From NCBI GenBank assembly GCA_002431975.1, contig DJFA01000046.1:1-27868 (forward strand): DNA of 27,868 nt. The letters are read 5' to 3'. Positions 1-9,950 of the stretch are shown in pieces. This stretch comes from Ruminococcus sp. UBA5884. GTDB taxonomy: Bacteria; Bacillota; Clostridia; Oscillospirales; Ruminococcaceae. A model generated the notes under the pieces. That model made no database searches. It was given only the letters and a program-made list of their open reading frames with translations, and was not told the DNA's origin. Within the stretch, counting starts at the first letter, position 1. Every line of letters begins with the position of its first letter. The position numbers were made by a program, and so were the translations under genes.

Positions 1-90
1 TGATTAAATAATTTTTGTCAATACAATTACGCAAAAATATTATAAAATCACTTTAAATCTTATTTTTCTGATTACACAACTTATTCCATG

Positions 91-120
91 AAAAAATCCC
101 CATCTTAACAGACGGGGATT
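91..120 (-). terminator. Rho-independent terminator after the dockerin gene
   Basis: Read on the minus strand, a stem of about 10 bp (AATCCCC plus three inner pairs, one of them G-U) with a six-base loop is followed by a run of T. It lies about 20 bases after the stop codon of the dockerin gene and would end the long leftward transcript of the mobile element. Bases 1-90 to its left are AT-rich and show no gene. Confidence 0.8.
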
Positions 121-139
121 ATCATTAAATTTTTAACAT

Positions 140-1147
140 CTAAACAAAAGTATCTATTACTTTTATCATATACTTCAAAAGCTGTCCAAGGTCTTTCATA
201 TCAACATTTTCGTCACCTATAATATCTGCACTCAGCATTTGCTGTTCATCAAGGTCAATAAGTTTTACAATATACTGCCTGAGTGCTGTAACGTCACGAA
301 CATCAATGTCACCATCGCAGTTCACATCTCCGAGCATAGTTGATTTATCATCTGATACAACACGGATTCCAAGCCTTATACACTGTTTATACGATTCTTT
401 AATCGGAGTACCGATACCGTCATAATAGATATCAGAAATATACGCTGTTACATCTGACAGCGGTGCAATAGGTGCAATAAAGCCTTCTTTGGCATAGAAT
501 ACTTTATTGAGGTTAATTGTTTCAAGATTCGGACAACGAACCGCATCACATGGCAATGATAATATATAGTCAGGCATTTCTATTGAAACAACTGAATCAC
601 TGCTTATTTTCACAGGATATGTATCATGAGGATATTTATATATATCATTTGGTTCAATATAAGGAGTATTTTCATCATATTCAGCAAAACTTAATTTTAC
701 ATCTTTTGTTCTGATTTTATCGTCAGATATCTGATAATTTCCGAAAACATCTCCATTAAAACCCTTGTTGAATGCGTTTACAGAACCAACAAATTCTTTC
801 AGTTCAGGACAGTATGCAAATGCACTGTCACCGATTACTTCAACACTGTTTGTCATTCTGACTGATTCAAGGCTTTTGCAGTTCATAAAGGCATTATCCT
901 CTATGCATTTAACCGTTGACGGAATAGTAATTGCTTTAAGATTTATACAATCTCTGAATGCATTTTTGCCAATAACTTTAATATAATCCGGAATAATTAT
1001 TTCTTCTGCCTCCTTATTGATGTATTTCTCAAGCGTAACTTCATCTTCCATAATAAAATAATCATATTCTGTTTCATCAGCCTCAGCAAATACGCTGATA
1101 CCTGACAGCATCAAAGCCAATGCAATTAATCCTATAAATTTTTTCAT
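140..1147 (-). CDS. Secreted leucine-rich-repeat protein with C-terminal type I dockerin
   Basis: The protein has about 335 residues. It starts with a signal peptide (KK, then a hydrophobic stretch ending near SVFAEA). Residues about 45-115 are BspA-like (LRR_5) repeats with units such as IGKNAFRDCINLKAITIP. The last 65 residues are a type I dockerin: two calcium-binding segments, DVNCDGDIDVRDVTALRQYI and a second around DIIGDENVDMKDL. Dockerins bind cohesins, so the protein is probably secreted and docked onto a cellulosome-type scaffold or the cell surface; the LRR part may bind a ligand or surface. I chose the ATG at 1147 over the TTG three codons upstream because GAGAGG sits at a proper distance from it. 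It lies only 21 bases after the helicase gene of the mobile element with no terminator between, so it is probably co-transcribed with it. No catalytic domain is seen. Confidence 0.85.
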   Translation of the reverse strand: MKKFIGLIALALMLSGISVFAEADETEYDYFIMEDEVTLEKYINKEAEEIIIPDYIKVIGKNAFRDCINLKAITIPSTVKCIEDNAFMNCKSLESVRMTNSVEVIGDSAFAYCPELKEFVGSVNAFNKGFNGDVFGNYQISDDKIRTKDVKLSFAEYDENTPYIEPNDIYKYPHDTYPVKISSDSVVSIEMPDYILSLPCDAVRCPNLETINLNKVFYAKEGFIAPIAPLSDVTAYISDIYYDGIGTPIKESYKQCIRLGIRVVSDDKSTMLGDVNCDGDIDVRDVTALRQYIVKLIDLDEQQMLSADIIGDENVDMKDLGQLLKYMIKVIDTFV

Positions 1148-1168
1148 ATTAAACAATTTCCTCTCTGT

Positions 1169-4100
1169 TTATCGTTTAGGTCTGAATGATTTCTTCTGTT
1201 CAGATATCTTTGGTTCTGCTTCATCTGAAACAGGAATATCATCTTCAGCCTTGTCAGTACCAAGTTTATGATTCACTTCATTAAGGCGATTTATTTTGTC
1301 TGCAAGCTTGTCCGCATATTCAAACGGCTTGCTTAATGCATCTCTGGCAGCTTCAAGATTTTCTCTTGCCTTGTCAAGTATTCCTTTAATTTTCTCTATA
1401 CGCTGTTCTATCTGTGATGAAGCAAGATTTTCTATTCTGCGTATATTTCCGATATCATTTTTCAGTGAAATATCTGCCGAATACCGCAGCTCACCTTTAA
1501 GCACGGCTGTATACGGAGAAGCAAGCAAATCACTGTGGTTATACTCAACTGAAAGTTCAAATCCTGCATATTCTCCTGTTTTAACCGGTTTATCCGACAT
1601 ACTGCATTTAATCAGAGCTTTTTCGACTGCCTTGCCGGCTTCTGCACGTTCGTTGTATACAGTTCCTTCGATTCTGATTTCAAAATCAGATGGTTTATTC
1701 TGCTTATACGTCTGTAAATCGGATTCAGCTTTTTTAAGCAGTTCAGTATTCTGTCTGATTGTTTCAGGCAGAGTTCTCTCTGCAAGCTCCTGCATATCAT
1801 AGCGGTTTTTATGATATTCTGATTCAAGCATTTTAAGACCTGATATTTCATTATCAAGTTCTATTTTTTCCTTTATAAGAGGATTTCCGCTTGCAACTGC
1901 CTGCATTTCCGAATATGTAAGCACCATTTCATCAACATCTTCACTTACTCTTGCCGGTTCTTTTGATGTCATAACCTGATTGATAAACTTTGCTTTATTG
2001 GTAATAATTCCAAGCATATATGCATCAAAAGTATTTTCGGTTACATAATGATAAATTCCCACTTCCTGAAACATATTTCCCTGTCTTAATCCCCTGCCGT
2101 TCTGCTGTTCGAGGTCACTGGGTCGCCATGGAATATCAAGATGATGTATTGCAGCCACTCTGTCCTGAATATTAGCACCTGTTCCAAGCTTTGAAGTTGA
2201 AGCTATTATAACTCGTTTTTCGCCATGTCTTAACTTTTCAAACATTTCAGACCTTGCCTTATCTGTTTTTGCATCTCCCGCAAAGCATATTTCATTTTCA
2301 GGCATTCCACGCTTTACAAGCTCCTGTTTTACAGCATTATATACAGAAAAATGCTCATCATCTTCATTTATCGCTATATCGCAGAATACTATCTGTATAC
2401 CTTTATTATTTTCAGTATCGTTATATATCTTTTCAAGATTATCAATCATTTTATTGACTTTGCTGTCAGGACTTGGTACAGAATTTCTGTTTATACATCG
2501 GCTGTCGAGTCCGAGCAGTCTTGCTTCATGAGTTACTTTAAGCATATTGTCAGTGCGTGGGTCAACGCTGCCGCTGTGAATTTTTTCAGAACGTGCAGCA
2601 AGTTCTTTCATATATGCTTTCTGCATATCATCAGGTTTTGATGTGACAATTATCGGTTTGCCGGTTTTCATTTCCGGCACTGGAAGCTTTATCATATCAG
2701 GAGTTTTTATATCTGCAAATTCCTTATACATCTGCATAAGTTCAGGTATATTTGTAAATTTTGAAAAACGATTCTTCATTCTGAAACCATCTCCGGCAGG
2801 CTTCATTTCAAGCTGTGAAACCACCTCTCCGAAATTCGATGCCCAGTCATCAAAATTATGCAGTCCTGAATTTTCAAGCAAATCATTCCTTAAATACCGT
2901 GTCATTGAATAAAGTTCAGTCATTGAATTGGAAACAGGCGTGCCTGTTGCAAAGAGAACATTTTTATAGCCATATTTTTCATTTAAATATTGAGTTTTCA
3001 TAAGCATATCCTCAGATTTTGCAGCACCTGTTGTCTGTACTCCTGAAACATTTGACATTTTGGAAACCACAAGACAATTTTTATAGTTATGAGCTTCATC
3101 AACCACAAGATAATCAAATCCGAGCTGTTCAAAGGTAAGAGAATTATCCTTCTGACCGTCTGTGAGTTTCTGGAGCTTGTTTTCAAGATTTTTCTTTGCT
3201 CTTTCAATATCTTTTATACTGTTTCTTTCAGATATACTATTAATAATATCATCAAGTCTGTCTATCTGTTTTTTTATAAAATTCTCTTTATATTTATCTG
3301 ACATAGGAATTTTTTCAAACTGATTGAAACTCATTATAACGCCGTCATAATCTCCTGTAACACATTTGGCGATAAATTGCTGTCTGTTATTCTTTTCAAA
3401 ATCCTTTGGAGATGCAACAAGCAGTTTTGCACCGGGATATAAACGCTGCCATTCATAAGCGGTCTGAAGCGTCAGATGTTTAGGAACAACCACACAGGCT
3501 TTGCTGATAAGTCCGAGTCTTTTCTTTTCCATTACAGCCGTATCCATTTCAAAGGATTTCCCTGCCCCGACACAGTGTGCAAGCAGTGTATTTCCTCCAA
3601 GTTTCGCACGGAGTACAGCATTTTTCTGATGCGGTCTTAATTCAACAGCCGGATTCATTCCGGGAAATGTCTGATATGAACCGTCATATTCACGCCCTTT
3701 AATGGAATTGAATAGTCTGTTATACTTTTCAACATATTTTTCACGCCTGTCAATATCATTCCATATCCATTTTTTAAAAGCATCTTTCATTTTTACTGCT
3801 TTATCCCTTGCAAGCCGGGTTTCCTTCTGATTTACATAAAAAACTTCCTTTTCATTGACTGTTTTTCTGTCCTTGATGACAATATCCCTGTTGTTAAGCA
3901 GATTTTCAAATATTGTATAGCTTGACATTCTTGAAGTGCCGAAATTTGATATTGCATTCACGCTTCTGTCGCCTGATTTGTTTTCAATCTTGTATTCTCC
4001 ATCCGGAGTACGTCTTAAATTATGATAACGCATATCAGCCTTTGCGTATTCTTCAAAAAATCTGCTGTAATCCTTTTCTTCAATCCAGTTAGCACCTATT

Positions 4101-7066
4101 CTTACCGATATATCGTTTGCTTCTATTTTTTGAGGCAGATTTTCCCTGAGTGCAGCTATATTTCTTTCATAGCTTTTATCTTTTTCTGCATATAGCTCTG
4201 CAATTTCAATTTTCTGACGTATATTTCCTGAAAGATATTCGCTTGCCTCCTCATATCCTGACCATGATTTTTCATTATCAGCATAGACAGGATTTCTGTA
4301 AATTCTGTTTCCGAGTTTATTTATAAGCTGCTGCGGCTCTGTCTGTGAAAGTTCAGACATATATTCAATATCTACTCTGCCAAGGCGGTTAAGTGATACC
4401 TGAAGTGCCTCTTCCGGAGTATCGACTCTTGTAATTTCAATTTCAGGAGTTATAGTTCTTTTTGTAAATATTTCAGCTTTTTTTACTTCTCCTGTTTTTT
4501 TATCTGTAATTTCAAATGCTGCAAGAGTATTGTAATCATCATCATTCTGAAACGCCTGTGCATTGCTTTTATCAGTTATATGACCATAATTTTTAACAAA
4601 TCTGTCATAGACATAATTGAGTTCTTTCTGTAAATTTTTCAGTTCATCATCTGTACAGCCTTCACTCTGAGCATTGATAACAGCCATTGCAGACTGTCTT
4701 ATTTTATGCAGTCCGAGCATTCTGTCAAGCTTTTTAGCCGGAACATCAACCTTTACCATAACTTCATTCTGTCTGTGGTACAGCTGACCATTAACCAGTG
4801 TATGTGTAAAATTACGCACTGACGGGTCTGCCGGAATAGTTTCAGGTATCCTGTCATTTACCCTGTCAGCCGCAGCAGTCCTGATTTTTCCCTGTATTTT
4901 TGATACTGCATTTTTCAGCTGTTCACTTAAATCATCATATACTGCGGTACAGGTTGTTGCTTTGCTTTCAGAACCATACTTTTCCTGCATTCTTCTGTCA
5001 AACTCCATTTTTCCGAGTATCATATCAGGATTATCAGCAAAATATTTATTACATGGTATTCCATCAGCTGTTTCTGATATATGAACCCAGTCAGGCACAT
5101 CAATCGTACGTGTATCACGTTTCTGAAAAAAGAGTATATCCGTTGTGACCTCTGTGCCGGCAGTTGCCTTGAAAGCATTGTCAGGCAGCCTTACTGCACC
5201 AAGCAGATTGCAGCGTTCTGCAAGATACATACGTGTTTTTTCATTCTGCTTGTCCATTGTAAATTTTGATGTTACAAAGGCTGCAATACCACCCGGTTTT
5301 ATTTTATCAACTGATTTTGCAGCAAAATAATCATGAATTTTAAAGCCATATTTATTGTAATCCCTGTCAAAAACCTTGAAATCTCCGAAAGGTATATTCC
5401 CTATTACTGCATCAAAGCTGTTATTGCTGAAATTTGTTTTTTCAAATCCTTTTATCTGAATATCTGCATCAGGATACAGTTTTTCAGCAATTCTTCCGCT
5501 TATGCTGTCAATTTCAACACCGTATAATTTTGAATTTCTGCTCATCTGTTCCGGTATTTTTGAGAAAAAGTTTCCGATACCCATACTTGGTTCAAGAATA
5601 TTTCCTCCTTTGAAGCCGAACTGTTCAAGAGCCTGATATATTCCGTCAGCAATTTCAGGAGGAGTATAGAAACTTGTCAGTGATGAAGCCTTTGCATCAG
5701 CATATTCATTTTCCGGCAGCAGATTTTTCAGTTCTTCATATTCATTTTTCCATTTGGGATTATCTGAATCAAATGCCTGAGAAATTCCTCCCCACCCTGA
5801 ATATCCGGCAAGTATATTCTGTTCTTCAGCTGTTGCATATCTGTTTTCATTTTCAATCTTCATCAATGTTTTTATAGCTTCAATATTTGCTTTGTATTTG
5901 GATTTTGCACCTGTAACAATATTTTCTGAACTGAAACGATAATTTTCAGGCTTTACACTCTGATTTTCTTCAATTTTAATTTCAGGTTCTTTTTTCTGCA
6001 CATCAAAAAGATTAAGCTGCTGACTTTTATCTGCATTTAATTTTTCTTCGGTCAGAGGAGGAACATCTGAAACACTGACCGGTGTATTATTCACTATAAT
6101 CTGATTATTGTTTTCAAGTACTGTATCTATCGCATTCAGTATATCCTGTTCATGTTTTTCCTCATTCAGACAGTAAACAGTCATTTCTTCCACTGATTTG
6201 TTAAGTTTTTTATCGTCTGACAGTGATGTCACAAGAACTCTGCCTGATTTTACATCAATATTGCTGATTTTATATATGTCATTTTCAATTTCAACCGAAT
6301 CATTCAGGCTGAAAGGCATTTTGTAAACCGGAGCAGCATTAATACGGTTCTGTTTTATAAGCTTTATAATATCTCTTTCAAGATTTAGCAGTGCTTCTTT
6401 AGCTGAACGCTGAACAAGGTCGCAGTAATTAATAAAATCGGCTTTGTTTCTGCATAAATCAACTGCTCTGAGATTGATTCCTGTTACAGCCTCAATTTTA
6501 TTGCTTCCAAGTTCACATCTGTTGCCTACTATATATCTTGCAGCTGATACAACAGATTTTTTATACTCATTAAGCTGTTCCGCATTCAGTTTCATACTAT
6601 AAATTTTATCTGCAAATTCCATAATATTATTATTAATTGCTTCAATACTCGCTTTGGCGATAACTTCTTTCAGACTTTTATAATCAGCATTATATTTTTC
6701 ATTTGCAGCTTTTATAAGCTGATTTTCAACCTGTTTGTCCATCGACCACAATGCAGGTTCTTTTTTGCCGTTTGTCTGGCTTACATCAAAAAAATGTCTG
6801 CATTTATGACCTTTTCCGAATGCAGCAATGCTTACAGCACCTCTGTTTACATATCTTCCAAGCCTGTTCCATTCTTTAAGTTCAAGAACTTTTGTTGCTT
6901 TGGGATTCTGTTTGTATATCATAACAGCATCACTGAAAGAATGCTTGTAAAGTCGGCTTGAAAACTTAAAATATTCGGCAAGTTTCTGCTTGTTATTTTG
7001 CAGATTTCCGATAATCTCGTCCCAGTTTTTCTTCGCTGTTTCATATCTTGAATTTTTATATTCCAT
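1169..7066 (-). CDS. Giant N6-adenine methylase / SNF2-type helicase protein of the conjugative element
   Basis: The protein has 1965 residues. The N-terminal 300 residues resemble the LtrC/ArdC-like start common in this family. A SAM-dependent methylase domain follows, with the SAM-binding motif EPSMGIGNFF near residue 492 and the catalytic motif NIPFG (an NPPF variant) near 556. A superfamily 2 helicase domain follows: GAGKS near 1167, VVDEAHNYKN near 1324, TGTPVSNS near 1377, and the C-terminal motif QQNGRGLRQGN near 1655. The last 250 residues are charged and helical. Such proteins are a hallmark of Tn1549/CTn-type elements and resemble phage DarB antirestriction proteins. Their exact role is not settled; DNA processing and protection on entry are the usual proposals. 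The AGGAGC site before the ATG supports the start. It follows topoisomerase III in the same operon, separated by a palindrome. Confidence 0.93.
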   Translation of the reverse strand: MEYKNSRYETAKKNWDEIIGNLQNNKQKLAEYFKFSSRLYKHSFSDAVMIYKQNPKATKVLELKEWNRLGRYVNRGAVSIAAFGKGHKCRHFFDVSQTNGKKEPALWSMDKQVENQLIKAANEKYNADYKSLKEVIAKASIEAINNNIMEFADKIYSMKLNAEQLNEYKKSVVSAARYIVGNRCELGSNKIEAVTGINLRAVDLCRNKADFINYCDLVQRSAKEALLNLERDIIKLIKQNRINAAPVYKMPFSLNDSVEIENDIYKISNIDVKSGRVLVTSLSDDKKLNKSVEEMTVYCLNEEKHEQDILNAIDTVLENNNQIIVNNTPVSVSDVPPLTEEKLNADKSQQLNLFDVQKKEPEIKIEENQSVKPENYRFSSENIVTGAKSKYKANIEAIKTLMKIENENRYATAEEQNILAGYSGWGGISQAFDSDNPKWKNEYEELKNLLPENEYADAKASSLTSFYTPPEIADGIYQALEQFGFKGGNILEPSMGIGNFFSKIPEQMSRNSKLYGVEIDSISGRIAEKLYPDADIQIKGFEKTNFSNNSFDAVIGNIPFGDFKVFDRDYNKYGFKIHDYFAAKSVDKIKPGGIAAFVTSKFTMDKQNEKTRMYLAERCNLLGAVRLPDNAFKATAGTEVTTDILFFQKRDTRTIDVPDWVHISETADGIPCNKYFADNPDMILGKMEFDRRMQEKYGSESKATTCTAVYDDLSEQLKNAVSKIQGKIRTAAADRVNDRIPETIPADPSVRNFTHTLVNGQLYHRQNEVMVKVDVPAKKLDRMLGLHKIRQSAMAVINAQSEGCTDDELKNLQKELNYVYDRFVKNYGHITDKSNAQAFQNDDDYNTLAAFEITDKKTGEVKKAEIFTKRTITPEIEITRVDTPEEALQVSLNRLGRVDIEYMSELSQTEPQQLINKLGNRIYRNPVYADNEKSWSGYEEASEYLSGNIRQKIEIAELYAEKDKSYERNIAALRENLPQKIEANDISVRIGANWIEEKDYSRFFEEYAKADMRYHNLRRTPDGEYKIENKSGDRSVNAISNFGTSRMSSYTIFENLLNNRDIVIKDRKTVNEKEVFYVNQKETRLARDKAVKMKDAFKKWIWNDIDRREKYVEKYNRLFNSIKGREYDGSYQTFPGMNPAVELRPHQKNAVLRAKLGGNTLLAHCVGAGKSFEMDTAVMEKKRLGLISKACVVVPKHLTLQTAYEWQRLYPGAKLLVASPKDFEKNNRQQFIAKCVTGDYDGVIMSFNQFEKIPMSDKYKENFIKKQIDRLDDIINSISERNSIKDIERAKKNLENKLQKLTDGQKDNSLTFEQLGFDYLVVDEAHNYKNCLVVSKMSNVSGVQTTGAAKSEDMLMKTQYLNEKYGYKNVLFATGTPVSNSMTELYSMTRYLRNDLLENSGLHNFDDWASNFGEVVSQLEMKPAGDGFRMKNRFSKFTNIPELMQMYKEFADIKTPDMIKLPVPEMKTGKPIIVTSKPDDMQKAYMKELAARSEKIHSGSVDPRTDNMLKVTHEARLLGLDSRCINRNSVPSPDSKVNKMIDNLEKIYNDTENNKGIQIVFCDIAINEDDEHFSVYNAVKQELVKRGMPENEICFAGDAKTDKARSEMFEKLRHGEKRVIIASTSKLGTGANIQDRVAAIHHLDIPWRPSDLEQQNGRGLRQGNMFQEVGIYHYVTENTFDAYMLGIITNKAKFINQVMTSKEPARVSEDVDEMVLTYSEMQAVASGNPLIKEKIELDNEISGLKMLESEYHKNRYDMQELAERTLPETIRQNTELLKKAESDLQTYKQNKPSDFEIRIEGTVYNERAEAGKAVEKALIKCSMSDKPVKTGEYAGFELSVEYNHSDLLASPYTAVLKGELRYSADISLKNDIGNIRRIENLASSQIEQRIEKIKGILDKARENLEAARDALSKPFEYADKLADKINRLNEVNHKLGTDKAEDDIPVSDEAEPKISEQKKSFRPKR

Positions 7067-7083
7067 ATTTCAGCTCCTTTCTG

Positions 7084-7106
7084 AAGTGTGTCATAATGAC
7101 ACACTT
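7084..7106. repeat. Perfect 11-bp palindrome between topB and the helicase gene
   Basis: AAGTGTGTCAT, one central base, then ATGACACACTT form a perfect inverted repeat between the topB stop codon and the ribosome binding site of the helicase gene. On the minus strand no T-run follows, so it is not a normal terminator. It could be an operator, or an RNA hairpin that sets the ratio of the two products. Confidence 0.7.
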
Positions 7107-7107
7107 T

Positions 7108-9393
7108 TCACTCTGCAAATTCAAGATTTATATATTTTCCTGTATCTTTAATTCTGAAATCAGCTTTTTCAGTATTTCCTGATTTATCTTTGTATGAAAT
7201 TCTTGAAATTTTCTTATCTGAAAGGAGTTCCTTTGCATTTTTAAGCTTTATTACAGTTTCAGGATAACGCTGATTTTTCCACAGTATAAATCCGCAGCCG
7301 TTCCTGCCGGATTCACAGTAATAGCCTTTTTCGCCCTCATAGATATTTTTTCCGCATCTTATACATTTTCCGGCATATACCTTTTCCTCATGTATCATTT
7401 TAAGATTTATATACTTTCCTGTATCCTCAATTGCGAAAAACGCAGTATATTTTCTTTTATCCTTTGAAACGGCATTCAATTTTACTTTGCCTGACGCAAG
7501 CAGCTCAACTACCTGTTTTGCTGACAATACGGTATCAGGTATTTTAAATTCCTTCCACAGAGAAAATCCGCAGCCGCCTTCACAATAATAATTATTTCTT
7601 CCCTCATAGATATTTTTTCCGCATCTCGGACATTTGCCAAGTGGTATTCTGTCTGATGAAAATAATGAAGCATCGGCTTTTTCGCTGTATTTTGATACAA
7701 TATTGCCTATAAAATCCTCAATGTCTTTAAGAAATTCATCTGAATTTTTCCTGCCTTTTTCAATATCCTGCAAAAACATCTCCCAGTCAGCAGTAAGTTT
7801 TGCTGATTTTACTTCATCAGGAACAGCATTTATAAGATTAATTCCCTTTTCGGCTGCAATGATATTCTTTTTATCTCTCTTTATATATTCATGTTTTACA
7901 AGATTTTCTATAATACCGGCTCTTGTTGCAGGAGTTCCAAGACCTTTTTTCTCTGTTTCAGGATTATCGTAATCAGAATTGCCTGCGGTTTCCATTGCAG
8001 AAAGCAACGTATCCTCTGTGTATCTTTTCGGCGGAGCTGTCCAATGTTCAGCCTTTTCAGATGAAATCATTTCAAAAACCTGATTTTCACTTATTTCAGG
8101 CAGAGTTTTTTCACTGTTTTCCTGAAATTTTGTTTCAGCTGATTTCCAGCCATAATTCAGAACGCTTTTTCCAGATGCATAAAATAAATTATTTTCACAT
8201 TCAATTGTTACTTTTATATTTTCATATTTATACGGTTCAAGGGCTGCAAGCACTATTTTAGAAGCTATAAGCATAAGTATATTTTTTTCGCCCTCCGGAA
8301 GTTCAGCTGTATCTTTGTTTTTAATATCCGGTGTGACTATAATGGCATGATGGTCTGAAACTTTTTTATTATTGATACAATGCTGTATATCAATATTTTC
8401 AGTTTCAAAATCAAGTATACCGGCTGCAAGCCTGACAGCTTCCTCAAGAGTATCTTTCATTCCGTCAGTAACATAGCGGCTGTCAGTTCTCGGATATGTA
8501 ACAAGCTTGCTTTCATAAAGCGACTGAGTATAGTCAAGAGTCTGTTTTGCTGTATATCCATAAAGCCTGTTTGCTTCTCTCTGGAGTGATGTAATATCAA
8601 AAAGTTCCGGCGGTCTGACTGTTTTGATTTCTTTTTTTATTCCGGCAGCAACAGCATTTTTTCCATTACACATATCAGCAATGGATTTTGCCTTGATTTC
8701 ATCATCAATTCGTTCTGATTCCGCTTTGAATGTCCGGCAGTCGATTATGACTGTAAAATATTTTCTGCTTACAAAATTCTGTATATCATCATCACGCTTT
8801 ACAATCATGGCAAGTGTAGGCGTGCTGACACGTCCGATATGCAGAGGACTGCCATATCTTACTGAAAAAAGCCTTGAGGCATTCATTCCGACAAGCCAGT
8901 CTGCTTTTGCCCTCGCAAATCCTGCACTATACAGATTATCATAATCATTGCTGTTCCTGAGATTATCAAAGCCTTCACGGATAATTTTATCCTCCATTGA
9001 TGAAATCCACAATCTTCTGAACGGCTTCCGGCAGCCTGTACAGCTGTATACATATCTGAATATGCATTCGCCCTCACGTCCTGCATCTGTGGCACAGATA
9101 ATTTCATCAACATCATCTGAAAGCATAAGCTTTTTCAAAATCAGAAACTGTTTTTCTGTTGATGAAAGTATTCTGAATTTCCAGCTGTCAGGAATAACAG
9201 GCAGATTGTCAAAACTCCATACTTTATACTTTTCATCATACATTTCAGGATTTGCAAGTGATATGAGATGACCTATGCACCATGATACTATGTATCCACT
9301 GCCTTCAAGATATCCGTCAGCTCGCTTTGAAGCACCTATCACTTTTGCAATAGTCTGTGCCACTGATGGCTTTTCTGCAATTACCAGTTTCAT
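7108..9393 (-). CDS. topB: DNA topoisomerase III (type IA) of the conjugative element
   Basis: This 761-residue type IA topoisomerase relaxes or decatenates DNA by passing one strand through a transient single-strand break. The Toprim domain at the N-terminus has the catalytic Glu in EKPS (residues 7-10) and DAGREGE (103-109). The active-site tyrosine is probably Tyr300 in TYPRTDSRY. The C-terminus carries two similar zinc-ribbon segments, each with CxRCGKNIYEG followed by later cysteines, and each followed by a TGKYINL stretch; this looks like an internal duplication. In Tn1549-type elements topB sits beside the DUF4315 and helicase/methylase genes, as here. Its start overlaps the stop of the DUF4315-like gene by four bases (ATGA), showing translational coupling. 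It is an element gene rather than the chromosomal topA, which would be longer. Confidence 0.95.
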   Translation of the reverse strand: MKLVIAEKPSVAQTIAKVIGASKRADGYLEGSGYIVSWCIGHLISLANPEMYDEKYKVWSFDNLPVIPDSWKFRILSSTEKQFLILKKLMLSDDVDEIICATDAGREGECIFRYVYSCTGCRKPFRRLWISSMEDKIIREGFDNLRNSNDYDNLYSAGFARAKADWLVGMNASRLFSVRYGSPLHIGRVSTPTLAMIVKRDDDIQNFVSRKYFTVIIDCRTFKAESERIDDEIKAKSIADMCNGKNAVAAGIKKEIKTVRPPELFDITSLQREANRLYGYTAKQTLDYTQSLYESKLVTYPRTDSRYVTDGMKDTLEEAVRLAAGILDFETENIDIQHCINNKKVSDHHAIIVTPDIKNKDTAELPEGEKNILMLIASKIVLAALEPYKYENIKVTIECENNLFYASGKSVLNYGWKSAETKFQENSEKTLPEISENQVFEMISSEKAEHWTAPPKRYTEDTLLSAMETAGNSDYDNPETEKKGLGTPATRAGIIENLVKHEYIKRDKKNIIAAEKGINLINAVPDEVKSAKLTADWEMFLQDIEKGRKNSDEFLKDIEDFIGNIVSKYSEKADASLFSSDRIPLGKCPRCGKNIYEGRNNYYCEGGCGFSLWKEFKIPDTVLSAKQVVELLASGKVKLNAVSKDKRKYTAFFAIEDTGKYINLKMIHEEKVYAGKCIRCGKNIYEGEKGYYCESGRNGCGFILWKNQRYPETVIKLKNAKELLSDKKISRISYKDKSGNTEKADFRIKDTGKYINLEFAE

Positions 9394-9716
9394 TTAATCG
9401 GATTCCTTTCTGTTCGTATTTCAGAAAAACTGTAAACATTGCCGGTATTACTGCCGGTTCTGATATTCATTTCTCCATTTATCACAGCATTATAGAACTC
9501 ATCAGGCTTCATGCTGTATTTTTCTGAAACGGCTGCTTCAAGATTTTCAAGTTTCAGAGCCTTTATACTGTTTTCCATATTGCATATAGCTTCACTGAGT
9601 TCTGAAAGCTGCTGATTTTTACAGCTGATTTCATTCTCAAGACGTTTTTTATTTTCAAGCTGCTTTTCAAGCTTTTTCTCAAGCAATTCAATTTTTTCAT
9701 GATTGTTTTTTTTCAT
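9390..9716 (-). CDS. DUF4315-like coiled-coil protein
   Basis: The protein has 108 residues. Residues about 5-70 are a charged, Leu/Glu/Lys-rich coiled coil. The next part (SMKPDEFYNAVINGE) matches the short C-terminal motif of DUF4315 proteins, where a 'pee' stretch follows the coiled coil. Members are found next to topB in Tn1549/CTn-type elements; their role is unknown. There are four-base and three-base junctions with its neighbours (stop overlaps topB start; starts four bases after the upstream gene ends), so it is translated as part of a tight operon. The assignment rests on size, position and coiled-coil pattern. Confidence 0.65.
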   Translation of the reverse strand: MKKNNHEKIELLEKKLEKQLENKKRLENEISCKNQQLSELSEAICNMENSIKALKLENLEAAVSEKYSMKPDEFYNAVINGEMNIRTGSNTGNVYSFSEIRTERNPIK

Positions 9717-9719
9717 AAT

Positions 9720-9950
9720 TTACTTTCCCTTTCTGTTTATAAAGCGTATGACAAGCAATGCTGCACCTGTCACGGCAAGAAAAATCATATCTATTATTCC
9801 AATATGCAGTCCTTTTATCATCTGAATGACTGTACCTGATTTGCCGGTTAATTCAAATACGATATTCAAAATAACGACTGAAACTGTAAGCAAAGCTGAC
9901 ATTATAACTGTAAATCTGCGTTTATTCTTTTTCTTTTTGGGACTGTTCAT
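9720..9950 (-). CDS. Small two-helix membrane protein
   Basis: The protein has 76 residues: a very basic N-terminus (SPKKKKNKRR), a hydrophobic helix at about 13-33, a short loop, and a second helix at about 50-70 followed by NRKGK. The charge pattern predicts both ends on the cytoplasmic side. I do not recognise a family. Its position between the CD1108-like gene and the DUF4315-like gene, with a four-base overlap upstream (ATGA), indicates a small accessory part of the transfer apparatus or its membrane anchor. Confidence 0.7.
   Translation of the reverse strand: MNSPKKKKNKRRFTVIMSALLTVSVVILNIVFELTGKSGTVIQMIKGLHIGIIDMIFLAVTGAALLVIRFINRKGK

Noticed and set aside
1296..1802. A 168-codon open frame on the plus strand
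   Set aside because: It lies antisense to the charged C-terminal region of the helicase gene and gives a Ser-rich, low-complexity translation with no ribosome site. The same holds for other plus-strand frames over the minus-strand genes.
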